Positions 1 through 7,477 of a DNA stretch of 10,011 bases are shown here, piece by piece (the first letter of the stretch is position 1; each line of letters starts with the position of its first letter). The DNA is taken from NCBI GenBank assembly GCA_018814465.1, contig JAHIZR010000309.1:1-10011 (forward strand), read 5' to 3'. The DNA comes from a bacterium. Lineage in GTDB: Bacteria > Electryoneota > RPQS01. The position numbers and the translations under genes are program-made. The notes under the pieces were generated by a model. The model had not been told where the DNA came from and made no database searches. It saw nothing but the letters and a program-made list of their open reading frames with translations.

Positions 1-551
1 CTCAGGGAGCGGATAACCAGTTGCCAGACCTCATGTGCCACGGTTTGCTTCGGCACTATGGCCTGCCGCTTCCAAGTATTGCCAAACAGCTCAAGGCTGA
101 TGCTGTCTTCCGACCCTGCGCCATCCACCACCCACTGCCAGCCGTCCGGCTGAAGATCCTCCCCGAGTGAATAGGAATCAAGCAAGACCGGTTCGGCAAA
201 ACTCTCGATGATGACATACTCGGGATCATCCAGCGAGTTGCCGGCTCGAAACGCGACGATTGCATAAAACCTGCTGCTATTGCCGGGTGTCGAGGGGATG
301 GAATCTATATAAACGGTGTCGGCTGTCGAAGCAAGAATTTCGGGCGCAGTCATGTCGGATGTTTCCGAAACCAGCACCCGGTAATACCATTGCCCCGGCA
401 GGTCCGACCAGCTCAGGACAGCCTTGCCATCCTCGATTTTTATCACGACCCGGGGAGCCATTAATCGCGTCTTGGCTTGAACTGCGGACTCTGCCTCACA
501 ATAAGCAAGGACACCGAGTAAGCACGTGAAGATGAGATAGAATCTTTTCAT
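1..551 (-). CDS. Secreted FN3-like protein, N-terminal part (cut by the window edge)
   Basis: The frame is open from an ATG at 551 to the left edge, giving 183 residues with no stop. Residues 1-20 form a signal peptide: MKRFYLIF, a hydrophobic core, then AYCEA. The Cys at 18 follows Tyr and is a poor lipobox, so ordinary signal peptidase cleavage near A20 is more likely. Residues 33-103 look like a fibronectin type III beta sandwich (AVLSWSDLPGQWYYRVLVS, then YIDSIP and RFYAIVAF). Residues 116-175 start a second block with GEDLQPDGWQW and LELFGNTWKRQAI, which I take to be another beta-rich extracellular domain but cannot name. An AGGG sits 8 nt before the ATG. It is probably an exported surface or cell-envelope protein. 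A T9SS sorting domain may follow at the missing C-terminus, as in 7680-9134, but this is inference. Function unknown. Confidence 0.8.
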   Translation of the reverse strand, partial: MKRFYLIFTCLLGVLAYCEAESAVQAKTRLMAPRVVIKIEDGKAVLSWSDLPGQWYYRVLVSETSDMTAPEILASTADTVYIDSIPSTPGNSSRFYAIVAFRAGNSLDDPEYVIIESFAEPVLLDSYSLGEDLQPDGWQWVVDGAGSEDSISLELFGNTWKRQAIVPKQTVAHEVWQLVIRSL

Positions 552-569
552 TGCAGAATCCCTGTTGTT

Positions 570-597
570 ATTATAAGAAAGCCTATTTTAATTGGAA
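570..597 (-). promoter_or_regulatory. Candidate promoter for the secreted FN3-like gene
   Basis: On the minus strand a perfect TATAAT lies at 570-575, with TTCCAA 16 nt upstream at 592-597 as a weak -35. Transcription would start about 12 nt before the ATG, so the AGGG ribosome binding site would lie almost at the 5' end of the message. That very short leader is the main reason for doubt. Confidence 0.35.
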
Positions 598-690
598 TAG
601 CAAGTGGCTAATCTGCAATTTCTTTTCTGATCGGCAGAAGCTCATTACTTGATTATCTTGATCTTAGGGCTATCTCGCAGCTTGATGAAA

Positions 691-721
691 CAAAAAAGCC
701 GAATCATTTTTGATCCGGCTT
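691..721 (-). terminator. Rho-independent terminator of the glycosyltransferase cluster
   Basis: Read on the minus strand, AAGCCGGATCA pairs with TGATTCGGCTT over 11 bp (one G-U wobble) around an AAAA loop, followed directly by a T run. It begins 19 nt after the stop codon of the GT4 gene and closes the minus-strand operon before the next minus-strand gene at 551. Confidence 0.9.
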
Positions 722-739
722 GAAAATCAGTAAGCAAGA

Positions 740-1840
740 CTAAACGAAAGGCTTCAGAATATTCTGCCAGGCTGAAATCGCAGACGGAAAGCTGTGTTCT
801 TTGTCGATCAGCTCAAAGGCATTCTGCGATTGCCTCCCCCACTCGTCCGGGTTATTCAGATAATTGAGTGCAGCCTCAACGAATTGCTCTTTGGAAGCTT
901 CAATCGGCAGCAGGTGGCCGGTTTGTCCGGTACGGATGGTGTCCGACATATCGCCGCAGTCTGTTGTAATCGCCACCATGCCGCAGCGCATCGCTTCCAT
1001 ACTGGCCAGAGACAATCCTTCATTGATCGAGCAGAGCAGGAAGACTCTTGACCGCCGGTAATAATCCGCAACCTGATTCGTTTGAGTCCAGAGCACCGCT
1101 TCGCGAAGATGCAAACGCTCCAGCGCCGCCGCGAATTCATCGTGCATACCGCCGTCTCCCAGCCAGCAAAGTTTCGTCTGTGGCCGGCGATTTAATATTT
1201 CACGGAAGACCTCAAGCGTGAAGATCGGGCGTTTCCGCTCCCGCAGTTGAGCCGCGATGAGGATGTCGATATCCCGCTCGTTTTCCCCCGGATAGTAGCG
1301 GGACGGATCGATCGTGCTGTGCAGTTTGATAATCTGGTCCGCCCGATAGCCCTGAGCCGTCAGGAAGCGCTCCGTGTTCGATCCCGGCACAAAAATCCGC
1401 TCGGCTTTTTGAGAAAAATACCGCGCAATTTTTTCAAGCCGCTCCGGATGCTTGCTGCGTTCAATCACGCGATTATCCGAGACATCGACATTGTGCGCGA
1501 ACTTGATTTCCGCGGGCCCGGCGATAAAATGAAGATATACCGGCACACCGCGAATCTTTGCGAGAACAACAGCAAATAGCCCGTGCGGGACGACACTATA
1601 AGCCATTACAAGCTGAGTGCGAGGATTAAACACCTCTTTTAAGAGTAGCGGCAGCCGTCCGCCCAGCCTGCCCAGCTTTGACCAGATTCCCGTCGGCCAT
1701 ACCCACTTTATCCGCTCGTACTGCGGTCCCTGGCGATCACTAACAACCACGACCTCCAAATCTTCCCGCGATTGAACGAGCGGAACTAATTTCGCGTGAA
1801 AAAGATTATCGTTCAAAGTCGTGGTAATGACAACGCGCAT
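740..1840 (-). CDS. GT4-family glycosyltransferase (GT-B fold)
   Basis: This 366-aa protein has the usual length and layout of a retaining GT-B glycosyltransferase that moves a sugar from a nucleotide donor to a lipid-linked or glycan acceptor. It has no membrane segment, so it should act on the cytoplasmic face. The N-terminal Rossmann half (1-175) starts MRVVITTTLN and includes AYSVVPHGLFA. The C-terminal donor-binding half holds QLRERKRP with the expected basic pair near R202/K203, WLGDGG at 226-231, and an intact EX7E signature at E274 and E282 within NEGLSLASMEAM. The ATG is only 3 nt after the stop of the upstream GT26 gene, and a GGAG at 1851-1854, inside that gene's end, gives a 10-nt spacing. 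The two are therefore probably translationally coupled. A terminator follows at 691-721. The fold call is firm; the sugar and linkage are unknown. Confidence 0.92.
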   Translation of the reverse strand: MRVVITTTLNDNLFHAKLVPLVQSREDLEVVVVSDRQGPQYERIKWVWPTGIWSKLGRLGGRLPLLLKEVFNPRTQLVMAYSVVPHGLFAVVLAKIRGVPVYLHFIAGPAEIKFAHNVDVSDNRVIERSKHPERLEKIARYFSQKAERIFVPGSNTERFLTAQGYRADQIIKLHSTIDPSRYYPGENERDIDILIAAQLRERKRPIFTLEVFREILNRRPQTKLCWLGDGGMHDEFAAALERLHLREAVLWTQTNQVADYYRRSRVFLLCSINEGLSLASMEAMRCGMVAITTDCGDMSDTIRTGQTGHLLPIEASKEQFVEAALNYLNNPDEWGRQSQNAFELIDKEHSFPSAISAWQNILKPFV

Positions 1841-1843
1841 GGA

Positions 1844-2617
1844 TTATGCGCTCCAAAGATTGGATGCCGATGAAAACCGCTGGCGCAGGATCAAACCGAA
1901 GAATTGAGGATCCCGAACGAGATAGCGCTTCCAAAGCCGCTTCGGTTCCACCAGCAAACGATATGACCACTCCATCCCGGTGCGCGTCATCCATGCCGGA
2001 CACTCCCGCACACGCCCTGCGATTACATCAAACGCATAGCCGACACCGATTGCAACGCGGGAAGGCAGCCGGTCGCGATACTTATAGATCCATTTTTCGC
2101 TCTTGGGCGCACCAACACCCAGAAAGAGAATATCGGGCTTCAGTGTATCAAGTTCGCGCAGAATATCTTCTGTCTCCGCTTCGTCTTTGCCGAACTGCAT
2201 TGAAGGAGATCTGGTGCCCGCCACCTTGAGACCGAGATATTTCTCTTGAAGCTTCGCTCCCGCGACTTTGGCAATATCGTTCACGGAAGCAAGGATGTAG
2301 ATACTCCAGCCTCGCTTTGCCGCCAGCTCACACATCGGATCCACAAGCAGCCTCCCCGCAACACCCTCCCGAAAATGGACGCCGGCCAGCCGCGAACCGC
2401 GCACTAACCATTTCCCATCAGGAACAGAGAGCGCGGAAACATTGACAATATCGCGAAATTCTTCATCCTTTTGCGCATGCAGAATATGATCAATATTCGG
2501 CGTCACAATGTGGTGCATTCCCGGCGCGGCCATAAAATGCTCGATGGCCTCGAGAATCTCACCGCGAGTGACATCGTCAACTCGCACACCAACGATATTG
2601 TAGGAAGTGTACTTCAT
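1844..2617 (-). CDS. WecG/TagA/CpsF-family glycosyltransferase (GT26)
   Basis: GT26 enzymes add the second sugar (typically ManNAc or ManNAcA from a UDP donor) to polyprenyl-diphosphate-linked GlcNAc in teichoic acid, enterobacterial common antigen and exopolysaccharide pathways. The 257-aa product shows the family pattern throughout: NIVGVRVDDVTRGE near the start, TPNIDHI (39-45), the catalytic-Asp segment VPDGKW (D67), the loop GVGAPKSEKW (167-176), GVGYAFDVIAGRVRECPAW (191-209), and the terminal GMEW-YRLLVEPKRLWKRYL segment. That last basic appendage is the part linked to membrane association in TagA. I chose the ATG at 2617 because homologues start around MKYTSYNI. A TTG at 2650 would add 11 residues but lies at the foot of an inverted repeat. 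Neither start has a clear ribosome binding site. No UDP-ManNAc genes or priming transferase are in view, so the substrate is unassigned. Confidence 0.92.
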   Translation of the reverse strand: MKYTSYNIVGVRVDDVTRGEILEAIEHFMAAPGMHHIVTPNIDHILHAQKDEEFRDIVNVSALSVPDGKWLVRGSRLAGVHFREGVAGRLLVDPMCELAAKRGWSIYILASVNDIAKVAGAKLQEKYLGLKVAGTRSPSMQFGKDEAETEDILRELDTLKPDILFLGVGAPKSEKWIYKYRDRLPSRVAIGVGYAFDVIAGRVRECPAWMTRTGMEWSYRLLVEPKRLWKRYLVRDPQFFGLILRQRFSSASNLWSA

Positions 2618-2648
2618 GTATAATGGGGGAGTATCAGAAATTTGAGAC

Positions 2649-2709
2649 AATCTGCTTGGAATCGCTATAAGATAGCAATTCCAACAGGAATTTCAACCTC
2701 AAGCAGATT
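2649..2709 (-). repeat. Nested inverted repeat upstream of the GT26 gene
   Basis: The outer arms are perfect 10-bp inverted copies, AATCTGCTTG at 2649-2658 and CAAGCAGATT at 2700-2709. Inside them 2658-2682 forms a second hairpin, which on the minus strand is GGAATTGCTAT-CTT-ATAGCGATTCC: 11 pairs including one G-U wobble, with a 3-nt loop. There is no T run, so it is not a typical terminator. A weak promoter-like pair, TTGAAA (2691-2696) and TATCTT (2669-2674) with 16-nt spacing, overlaps it. It could be an RNA structure shaping expression between the first two genes of the cluster. Confidence 0.6.
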
Positions 2710-2725
2710 CTTTCTTAAATGAGTG

Positions 2726-2752
2726 TCCCGCGTAAGAGCCGGATACGCGGGA
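2726..2752. repeat. Perfect 9-bp stem hairpin after the fusion glycosyltransferase
   Basis: TCCCGCGTA at 2726-2734 and TACGCGGGA at 2744-2752 are exact inverted copies around a 9-nt loop. The hairpin lies 28 nt past the stop codon of the 799-aa gene. On the minus strand it is followed by CACTCATTTAAG, not a T run, so it is at best a weak terminator. It may instead act as a 3'-end stabiliser or partial terminator that tunes expression of the two downstream genes. Confidence 0.5.
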
Positions 2753-2780
2753 TGATAAACTCTGAATGCTGCTTCGCTCT

Positions 2781-5180
2781 TCATGAATCAGCCTTTGAAT
2801 ACAGGCGAACCGACCGCATTCTGTCCAATTCATGTGAGGTAATTGACGGATCGCCAAGCCTTACCGGAGCTTTCAGTTGCGGCAGCGTCGGTCTCGCTTC
2901 CAAGGCTTCGTGCTCGCTGATCTCATCCCAAAACGCGTCGGACATATGCTCCCACTGGTAGCTTTGCAGTACATGAGCGCGTCCTGTTTCTCCCATGATC
3001 CGCAGCCGCAAAGGATCCATAAGCATGTGTATTATAGTGCCTGCAAGCGCATCACTTGAATCTTGTTCGATTACTCGTCCCGTAACTCCATCCATGATCG
3101 TGTCCATCGCTCCGGCACAGGCAGTCGTCAACACCGGGCAGGCGCACGCTTGAGCATTCAGCGAATTCAGTCCGCAACTCACGCCCGCCTGAATGCGAGT
3201 GGGAATAACCAGCAAAGACGATCGGGAATAGGCTTCAGCGATCCGGCTCTCGGAGGCATTCCCGTGAAACCGCACTCCCTTGCCCTTCCACAAAGGGAAG
3301 TCAATCAGATTGGCATCGTCCACCGGTTCGCCGAAGATATCCAGTACAGCCTGCGGCAGACTCTGCTTGACTTTCAGGAATGCTTCGAGTAAAACATCCG
3401 CGCCACTCAGCGAATCCAAGTCGCCGTTAAAGCAAATTCGGCAATGATCCCGATGAACCGGCCGGGAGTAATATACGCGCGGATCGATCCCCAAGGGAAT
3501 CACGCGCAGCCGTGATGGCTTCATCCCGCATGACTCAAGCTGAGAGCGATAATGTTCGGTTGTGCAAACGACTAAATCTGTACAACGTTTCAGCTCTCCG
3601 GGAGAGCTGTCCGTTTTCGCCAAGGAATCGGACAAAAGCCACAGGATTCTCTTTCTGAGGTTCGCAAAGCGAAGCGCGCAGCCTGTAATTTCAGGGCGGT
3701 CGATCGCGATTAAGACATCAAAATGGGGCGCCAATTCGTTCAGCGCCGTCTCAAACTCATCCTTTGTTCCGAGATCCTGAAACTCGACTCCCTCCCATTT
3801 TCCGTTGCCACGTGTTAGCGGCGCGGCTATGGTCACACGGCTTCCCCGCTTAACCAGATGCCGCGCTAACTGAATCATGGCAATGTCCGCTGAGGCTTGC
3901 GGAAACTGCGGATCGAGCGCAGCAGTGTTGCTGATCATCAGGACTGAGATCGAGGAAGCGGGCTTGCTGTTCTCAGTCCGGCGATTCTCAACAGACGGTT
4001 TAGCCTTGTTTACTATCATAAGATCGGGATCATTCGTTGAAGGCAGAGGCAGAGGCTGAGGATGAACCTCTTGAGGATCGACTCCATGCAGCTTCTTTGC
4101 TTCAATGACAAAAGGATGGCGCGTGCGGATCATAATGGGTGATGTGGTTTGTTGATTCTTTATGAGTGAATCGATCCAGCGAATGTTGTGAAGGGACTTA
4201 GGATCGCCGGTGTGCAGAGATAGTATCTTTAACGCTTCCTCGAATCCGCAGTTCATCGCCAGCAATACCGCCCGATTGATATCGGTTTCGAGCGAGGGGT
4301 GCAGCTGAGCCGCCAGATTCAAATATTCCAGAGCAAGTTCTATGTCCACTTGCCAGGGACCTTCGAGACAAATATCCGCCATTGCTGTATAAGCAATCGC
4401 AAGCTCCTCGGCTGAATTGTCTGTGTCTAATTTCGGAAAAAGCGCCTTGAGATAAGGATGCTCGCGATAGTGCTTCAGGATCGCATCAGACTCATCCTTG
4501 CCGATCTGCATATGAGCGAGACTGTCTTTTCGATTCAGGAACAATCCCACGGTATCTCGCAGATGAGTCATCGGGAAGTGCGCGCCCATGCGCAGCCAGA
4601 AATCGAAATCAGCCGCTGACCAGTATTTGTCGTCATTAAAATAGCCGACTATATCGTGGACTTTCCGTCTCCACATCGGACAGGGCCCGATAAAACAATG
4701 CCGATGCAGATCATAGTACGAATAGTCCTGATTCTCGAGCATTTCAGTCGCAGAGGTGGTCGCGAAGGTCTCATTCTCATTCTCGGTCTGGATGCAGTCC
4801 CCATACACAAGCCCCAGCTTCTCATCCGACAAGAGTACATTTGAGAGTTTTTCGAGAGCTTGGGTATGCAGCCGGTCATCCGTGTTGGCATTCGTGATAA
4901 ACTCGCCTCGCGCTATTTGGATGGCTCTGTTCCAAGCTGTATACAAGCCTTCGCGATTGCCGGTATGAAGCAAAACGAGGTCACAGAAGCGATTTTCGTA
5001 TTCGCGAGCAATTTCCCATTCATTTTCAGGAGATCCGCTGATAACCACGATCACCTCAAGCTTCGAAACAATTGTCTGTTCCGCCAGAGAATCGAGGCAA
5101 CCTCTTATAAATTTTGAAGATTTGTAGGTCGATACGATAGCTGTAACGAGGGGTTTCACGTGTTTCGGAGGTTGGCTCAT
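2781..5180 (-). CDS. Bifunctional-looking glycosyltransferase: GT2 + TPR-like + atypical GT4
   Basis: The 799-aa product joins two glycosyltransferase folds. Residues 10-225 are a GT2 (GT-A) domain: VTAIVSTYKSSKFIRGCLDS, AWNRAI, NANTDD with the DXD-like motif at T100-D102, and SAADFDFWLRM (188-198) in the acceptor/base region. The first nucleotide-binding Asp, usual in VVDDGS, is Ile47 (VVISGS). Residues 257-322 are helical and TPR-like; 365-410 are a Pro-rich linker. Residues 411-755 follow the GT4 layout, including IPLGID (561-566), GADVLLEAF (593-601) and NAQACACPV (675-683). Both Glu of the EX7E signature are replaced, by V667 and N675, and the usual donor-binding K/R before GADVLLEAF is absent. 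The GT2 half is probably the active enzyme; the GT4 half may be non-catalytic or divergent. The protein has no membrane segment. It is first in the cluster, 130 bp or more upstream of the GT26 gene. The ATG has no obvious ribosome binding site. Confidence 0.88.
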   Translation of the reverse strand: MSQPPKHVKPLVTAIVSTYKSSKFIRGCLDSLAEQTIVSKLEVIVVISGSPENEWEIAREYENRFCDLVLLHTGNREGLYTAWNRAIQIARGEFITNANTDDRLHTQALEKLSNVLLSDEKLGLVYGDCIQTENENETFATTSATEMLENQDYSYYDLHRHCFIGPCPMWRRKVHDIVGYFNDDKYWSAADFDFWLRMGAHFPMTHLRDTVGLFLNRKDSLAHMQIGKDESDAILKHYREHPYLKALFPKLDTDNSAEELAIAYTAMADICLEGPWQVDIELALEYLNLAAQLHPSLETDINRAVLLAMNCGFEEALKILSLHTGDPKSLHNIRWIDSLIKNQQTTSPIMIRTRHPFVIEAKKLHGVDPQEVHPQPLPLPSTNDPDLMIVNKAKPSVENRRTENSKPASSISVLMISNTAALDPQFPQASADIAMIQLARHLVKRGSRVTIAAPLTRGNGKWEGVEFQDLGTKDEFETALNELAPHFDVLIAIDRPEITGCALRFANLRKRILWLLSDSLAKTDSSPGELKRCTDLVVCTTEHYRSQLESCGMKPSRLRVIPLGIDPRVYYSRPVHRDHCRICFNGDLDSLSGADVLLEAFLKVKQSLPQAVLDIFGEPVDDANLIDFPLWKGKGVRFHGNASESRIAEAYSRSSLLVIPTRIQAGVSCGLNSLNAQACACPVLTTACAGAMDTIMDGVTGRVIEQDSSDALAGTIIHMLMDPLRLRIMGETGRAHVLQSYQWEHMSDAFWDEISEHEALEARPTLPQLKAPVRLGDPSITSHELDRMRSVRLYSKADS

Positions 5181-5220
5181 TGAGTCGAGAATGTGGGTCG
5201 TTTTTGCTTGAGAATCTTGG

Positions 5221-5248
5221 ATTAGACTATCTGCAACTGTTATAGCAA
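5221..5248 (-). promoter_or_regulatory. Candidate promoter of the glycosyltransferase cluster
   Basis: On the minus strand TTGCTA (5243-5248) and TCTAAT (5221-5226) are spaced by 16 nt and match the -35 and -10 consensus at 4 of 6 and 5 of 6 bases. The leader would be about 33 nt to the ATG at 5180. This is the best pair in the gap for that direction, but AT-rich DNA gives such matches by chance. Confidence 0.35.
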
Positions 5249-5403
5249 GAGACAGGCCATTTAACTTGCTACAACATAATGATTTATTAATAATTGATAT
5301 TCATATATTTGTCGAAGAGCGTCCAATTTTGACATAGCTCAGATATGGATGATTTTGCCTAAAAAATTCGAACTTTTGAACATATTCATTTTCTTGTATT
5401 TGC

Positions 5404-5432
5404 TTGCCTTTCCAAAACTAAGTTCTTACATT
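5404..5432 (+). promoter_or_regulatory. Candidate promoter of the aminopeptidase gene
   Basis: TTGCCT (5404-5409) and TACATT (5427-5432) have an ideal 17-nt spacing and 4 of 6 matches each. Transcription would start near 5439, about 43 nt before the ATG at 5482. Confidence 0.4.
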
Positions 5433-5481
5433 CCAATCAATCTACTCCGTGTTCGGACTATCTTTGAAGAAGGACAACTCC

Positions 5482-7266
5482 ATGATGACTCGTAATCGTC
5501 TCGCGAATCTCCGCATACTCATGAAAAAACATAAGCTTGATGGCTATCTGGTGGCAAGCGCGGATCCTCATTCAAGTGAGTACTTGCCGGAGTGCTGGAA
5601 GAGGAGGCATTTCATCACCGGTTTCACAGGTTCTGCCGGCGAAGCCGCAATCACGATGAACTCAGGCGCGCTCTGGACCGATTCCCGCTATTTTGTCCAA
5701 GCGGGAATCGAACTGAAAGGCTCCGGGATAAAACTGATGCGGCTCGGTGTTCCCGGGACTCCTGCGATTTCGGAATGGTTAGGAAGTCAACTGAAGAAGA
5801 ACGCCCGTGTCGGATTCGATCCACAAGTCGTTTCGCAGACTCAATATGAGCAATTCAAGAGAGAATTCGCCGCTCTGTCTCTGAATCTGGTTCGAGTGAA
5901 GGCAAACCTGGTCGATGCAGTATGGACTGATCGTCCCGCGCTCCCCGGCGATCCGATCGAAATACAGCCCTTAGACTATGCCGGTGAAGCAATTGCCTCC
6001 AAGTTGCGGAGACTGCGCAAAGCGCTGAAAGAAAAGGGGGCGACGGCTCACGTCATCGCGTCCCTTGATATCATTGCCTGGCTGTTCAATATTCGCGGGA
6101 AAGACATCCAGTATAATCCCTATGTCGTCGCTTATGCGCTGATTACGGATAAGAAAGCTTATCTCTTTACGGATATGAAGAAAGTCACTCCGGCTGTCCG
6201 GCGCATGTTCGGCAGGCAGGTTGAGATTCGCAGGTATGAATCCTTCGAGTCCGTGATTTCACGATTGGGAAGCCGCAATGTTGTTTTGATCGACCCTGCC
6301 AATACAAGCCGCTGGATTGCGGATTTGATTCCGAAAAGAGTCAAGCGTGTCTTCTGTGATTCACCGATAGTTATGATGCGCGCCATGAAGAATGCAACGG
6401 AATTACGGGGAGCGGTCAAAGCGCACGTCCGCGACGGCGTTGCCATGTGCAGATTTCTGCACTGGCTGGAAGAAACAATTCCCGGCGGTGAAGTAAACGA
6501 GATCAACGCCGCCGAAAAGCTGGCTTCCTTCCGTGCCAAGAGCAAACTCTATCGCGGCGACAGCTTCGATCCGATTGTCGGTTACGCGGAACACGGAGCA
6601 ATCGTTCATTACTCCGCCAAACCGGAAAGCTGCGCAAAGATTCGTCCGCATGGAATACTGCTCCTTGACACCGGCGGGCAGTATCAGGACGGCACTACGG
6701 ATATCACGAGAACCATCGCTCTCAGCACTCCCACCCGTGAACAGAAAGAGCATTTCACGCGAGTATTGAAAGGTCATATCGCCATTGTGACGACGAGCTT
6801 CCCCGACGGCGTCAGCGGAGGACAGATTGACGCGTTTGCCCGCCGCGCGCTCTGGGATGCGGGAACCAATTACGGGCATGGCACGGGTCATGGTGTCGGC
6901 TCCTATCTCGGAGTTCATGAAGGTCCGCAGAGAATCTCACCGTTAGGATTCGGAACGGCGCTCCAACCCGGCATGATTCTATCGAATGAACCCGGATCCT
7001 ATCTCGAAGGCAAGTTCGGAGTCAGAATCGAAAATCTTATCTATGTTGCGGAAGACAAGGAGAAATCGACACCACGTACGCGCTTTTTCCGCTTCGAGAA
7101 TCTTACGCTGTGTCCGATTGATACAAAATTAATCGACAAGAAACTCATGTCGACAGATGAGATCCGTTATCTAAATAAATATCATGCGATCGTCCGTAAG
7201 AAACTTCTCCCCTACTTGAAAGGCTCGGATGCCACTTGGCTGAAGCGGGCGACTAAAGCAATCTAA
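5482..7266 (+). CDS. Xaa-Pro aminopeptidase (aminopeptidase P, M24B), three-domain form
   Basis: This cytoplasmic metallopeptidase removes an N-terminal residue that precedes proline. The 594-aa product matches the long XPNPEP1-like form (about 600 aa), not the shorter PepP of E. coli. Two creatinase-type N-terminal domains (about 1-150 and 160-300) begin RLANLRILMKKHKLDGYLV. The pita-bread catalytic domain runs from about 305 to 525, and a M24 C-terminal extension (FFRFENLTLCPID) follows. All five dinuclear metal ligands are visible: D396 (LLLDTGG), D407 (TTDITRT), H470 (GHGTGHGVG), E503 (SNEPGSY) and E517 (GVRIENL). The auxiliary histidines are also there: H376 (IVHY), H466 and H479 (VHEGP). 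AAGGA at 5470-5474 lies 7 nt before the first of two tandem ATGs (5482, 5485), so the in-frame GTG at 5449 is not needed. It is a single-gene unit closed by its own terminator, with no signal peptide. Confidence 0.96.
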   Translation: MMTRNRLANLRILMKKHKLDGYLVASADPHSSEYLPECWKRRHFITGFTGSAGEAAITMNSGALWTDSRYFVQAGIELKGSGIKLMRLGVPGTPAISEWLGSQLKKNARVGFDPQVVSQTQYEQFKREFAALSLNLVRVKANLVDAVWTDRPALPGDPIEIQPLDYAGEAIASKLRRLRKALKEKGATAHVIASLDIIAWLFNIRGKDIQYNPYVVAYALITDKKAYLFTDMKKVTPAVRRMFGRQVEIRRYESFESVISRLGSRNVVLIDPANTSRWIADLIPKRVKRVFCDSPIVMMRAMKNATELRGAVKAHVRDGVAMCRFLHWLEETIPGGEVNEINAAEKLASFRAKSKLYRGDSFDPIVGYAEHGAIVHYSAKPESCAKIRPHGILLLDTGGQYQDGTTDITRTIALSTPTREQKEHFTRVLKGHIAIVTTSFPDGVSGGQIDAFARRALWDAGTNYGHGTGHGVGSYLGVHEGPQRISPLGFGTALQPGMILSNEPGSYLEGKFGVRIENLIYVAEDKEKSTPRTRFFRFENLTLCPIDTKLIDKKLMSTDEIRYLNKYHAIVRKKLLPYLKGSDATWLKRATKAI

Positions 7267-7286
7267 GTCAACAACAGACTGCAACG

Positions 7287-7318
7287 AAAACGGACACTCA
7301 AGCGAGTGTCCGTTTTTT
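7287..7318 (+). terminator. Rho-independent terminator of the aminopeptidase gene
   Basis: A perfect stem AAAACGGACACTC / GAGTGTCCGTTTT closes an AAGC loop and runs into TTTTTT at 7313-7318. It lies 20 nt after the stop codon. Because the A run on one side mirrors the T run on the other, it can also act on minus-strand transcripts coming from 7680. Confidence 0.96.
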
Positions 7319-7477
7319 ATGGATGAAGCGCGGGGCGCACAAACCTGCTTATGATTCACCGCAGAAGCATCAGTTTCGTAGTGGCGTGAAGATTCCCCGC
7401 TGTCGCGGACCTCATCACCGCTTTCTATCACTTATTAAGTTGAGTCGTGTGCCGTGTCTCGATAGGTTGTCTTTTTC

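Larger units (their letters stand above)
5181..5481. other. AT-rich divergent intergenic region
   Basis: This gap separates the divergent glycosyltransferase cluster and aminopeptidase gene and holds no ORF of note. It is clearly richer in A and T than the flanking genes, especially 5270-5320. A perfect TTGACA at 5329-5334 on the plus strand has no acceptable -10 at 16-18 nt, so I do not call it. Separate entries give the better candidate promoters. Confidence 0.6.

Noticed and set aside
5329..5357. Perfect TTGACA in the divergent intergenic region
   Set aside because: No acceptable -10 box lies at 16-18 nt; a better paired candidate is at 5404-5432.
6403..6918. 171-codon minus-strand frame inside the aminopeptidase gene
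   Set aside because: It is antisense to the catalytic domain, which carries all metal ligands in the plus frame; a shadow ORF.
7171..7431. 86-codon minus-strand frame between the convergent genes
   Set aside because: It overlaps the end of the aminopeptidase gene and its terminator and shows no domain signature.
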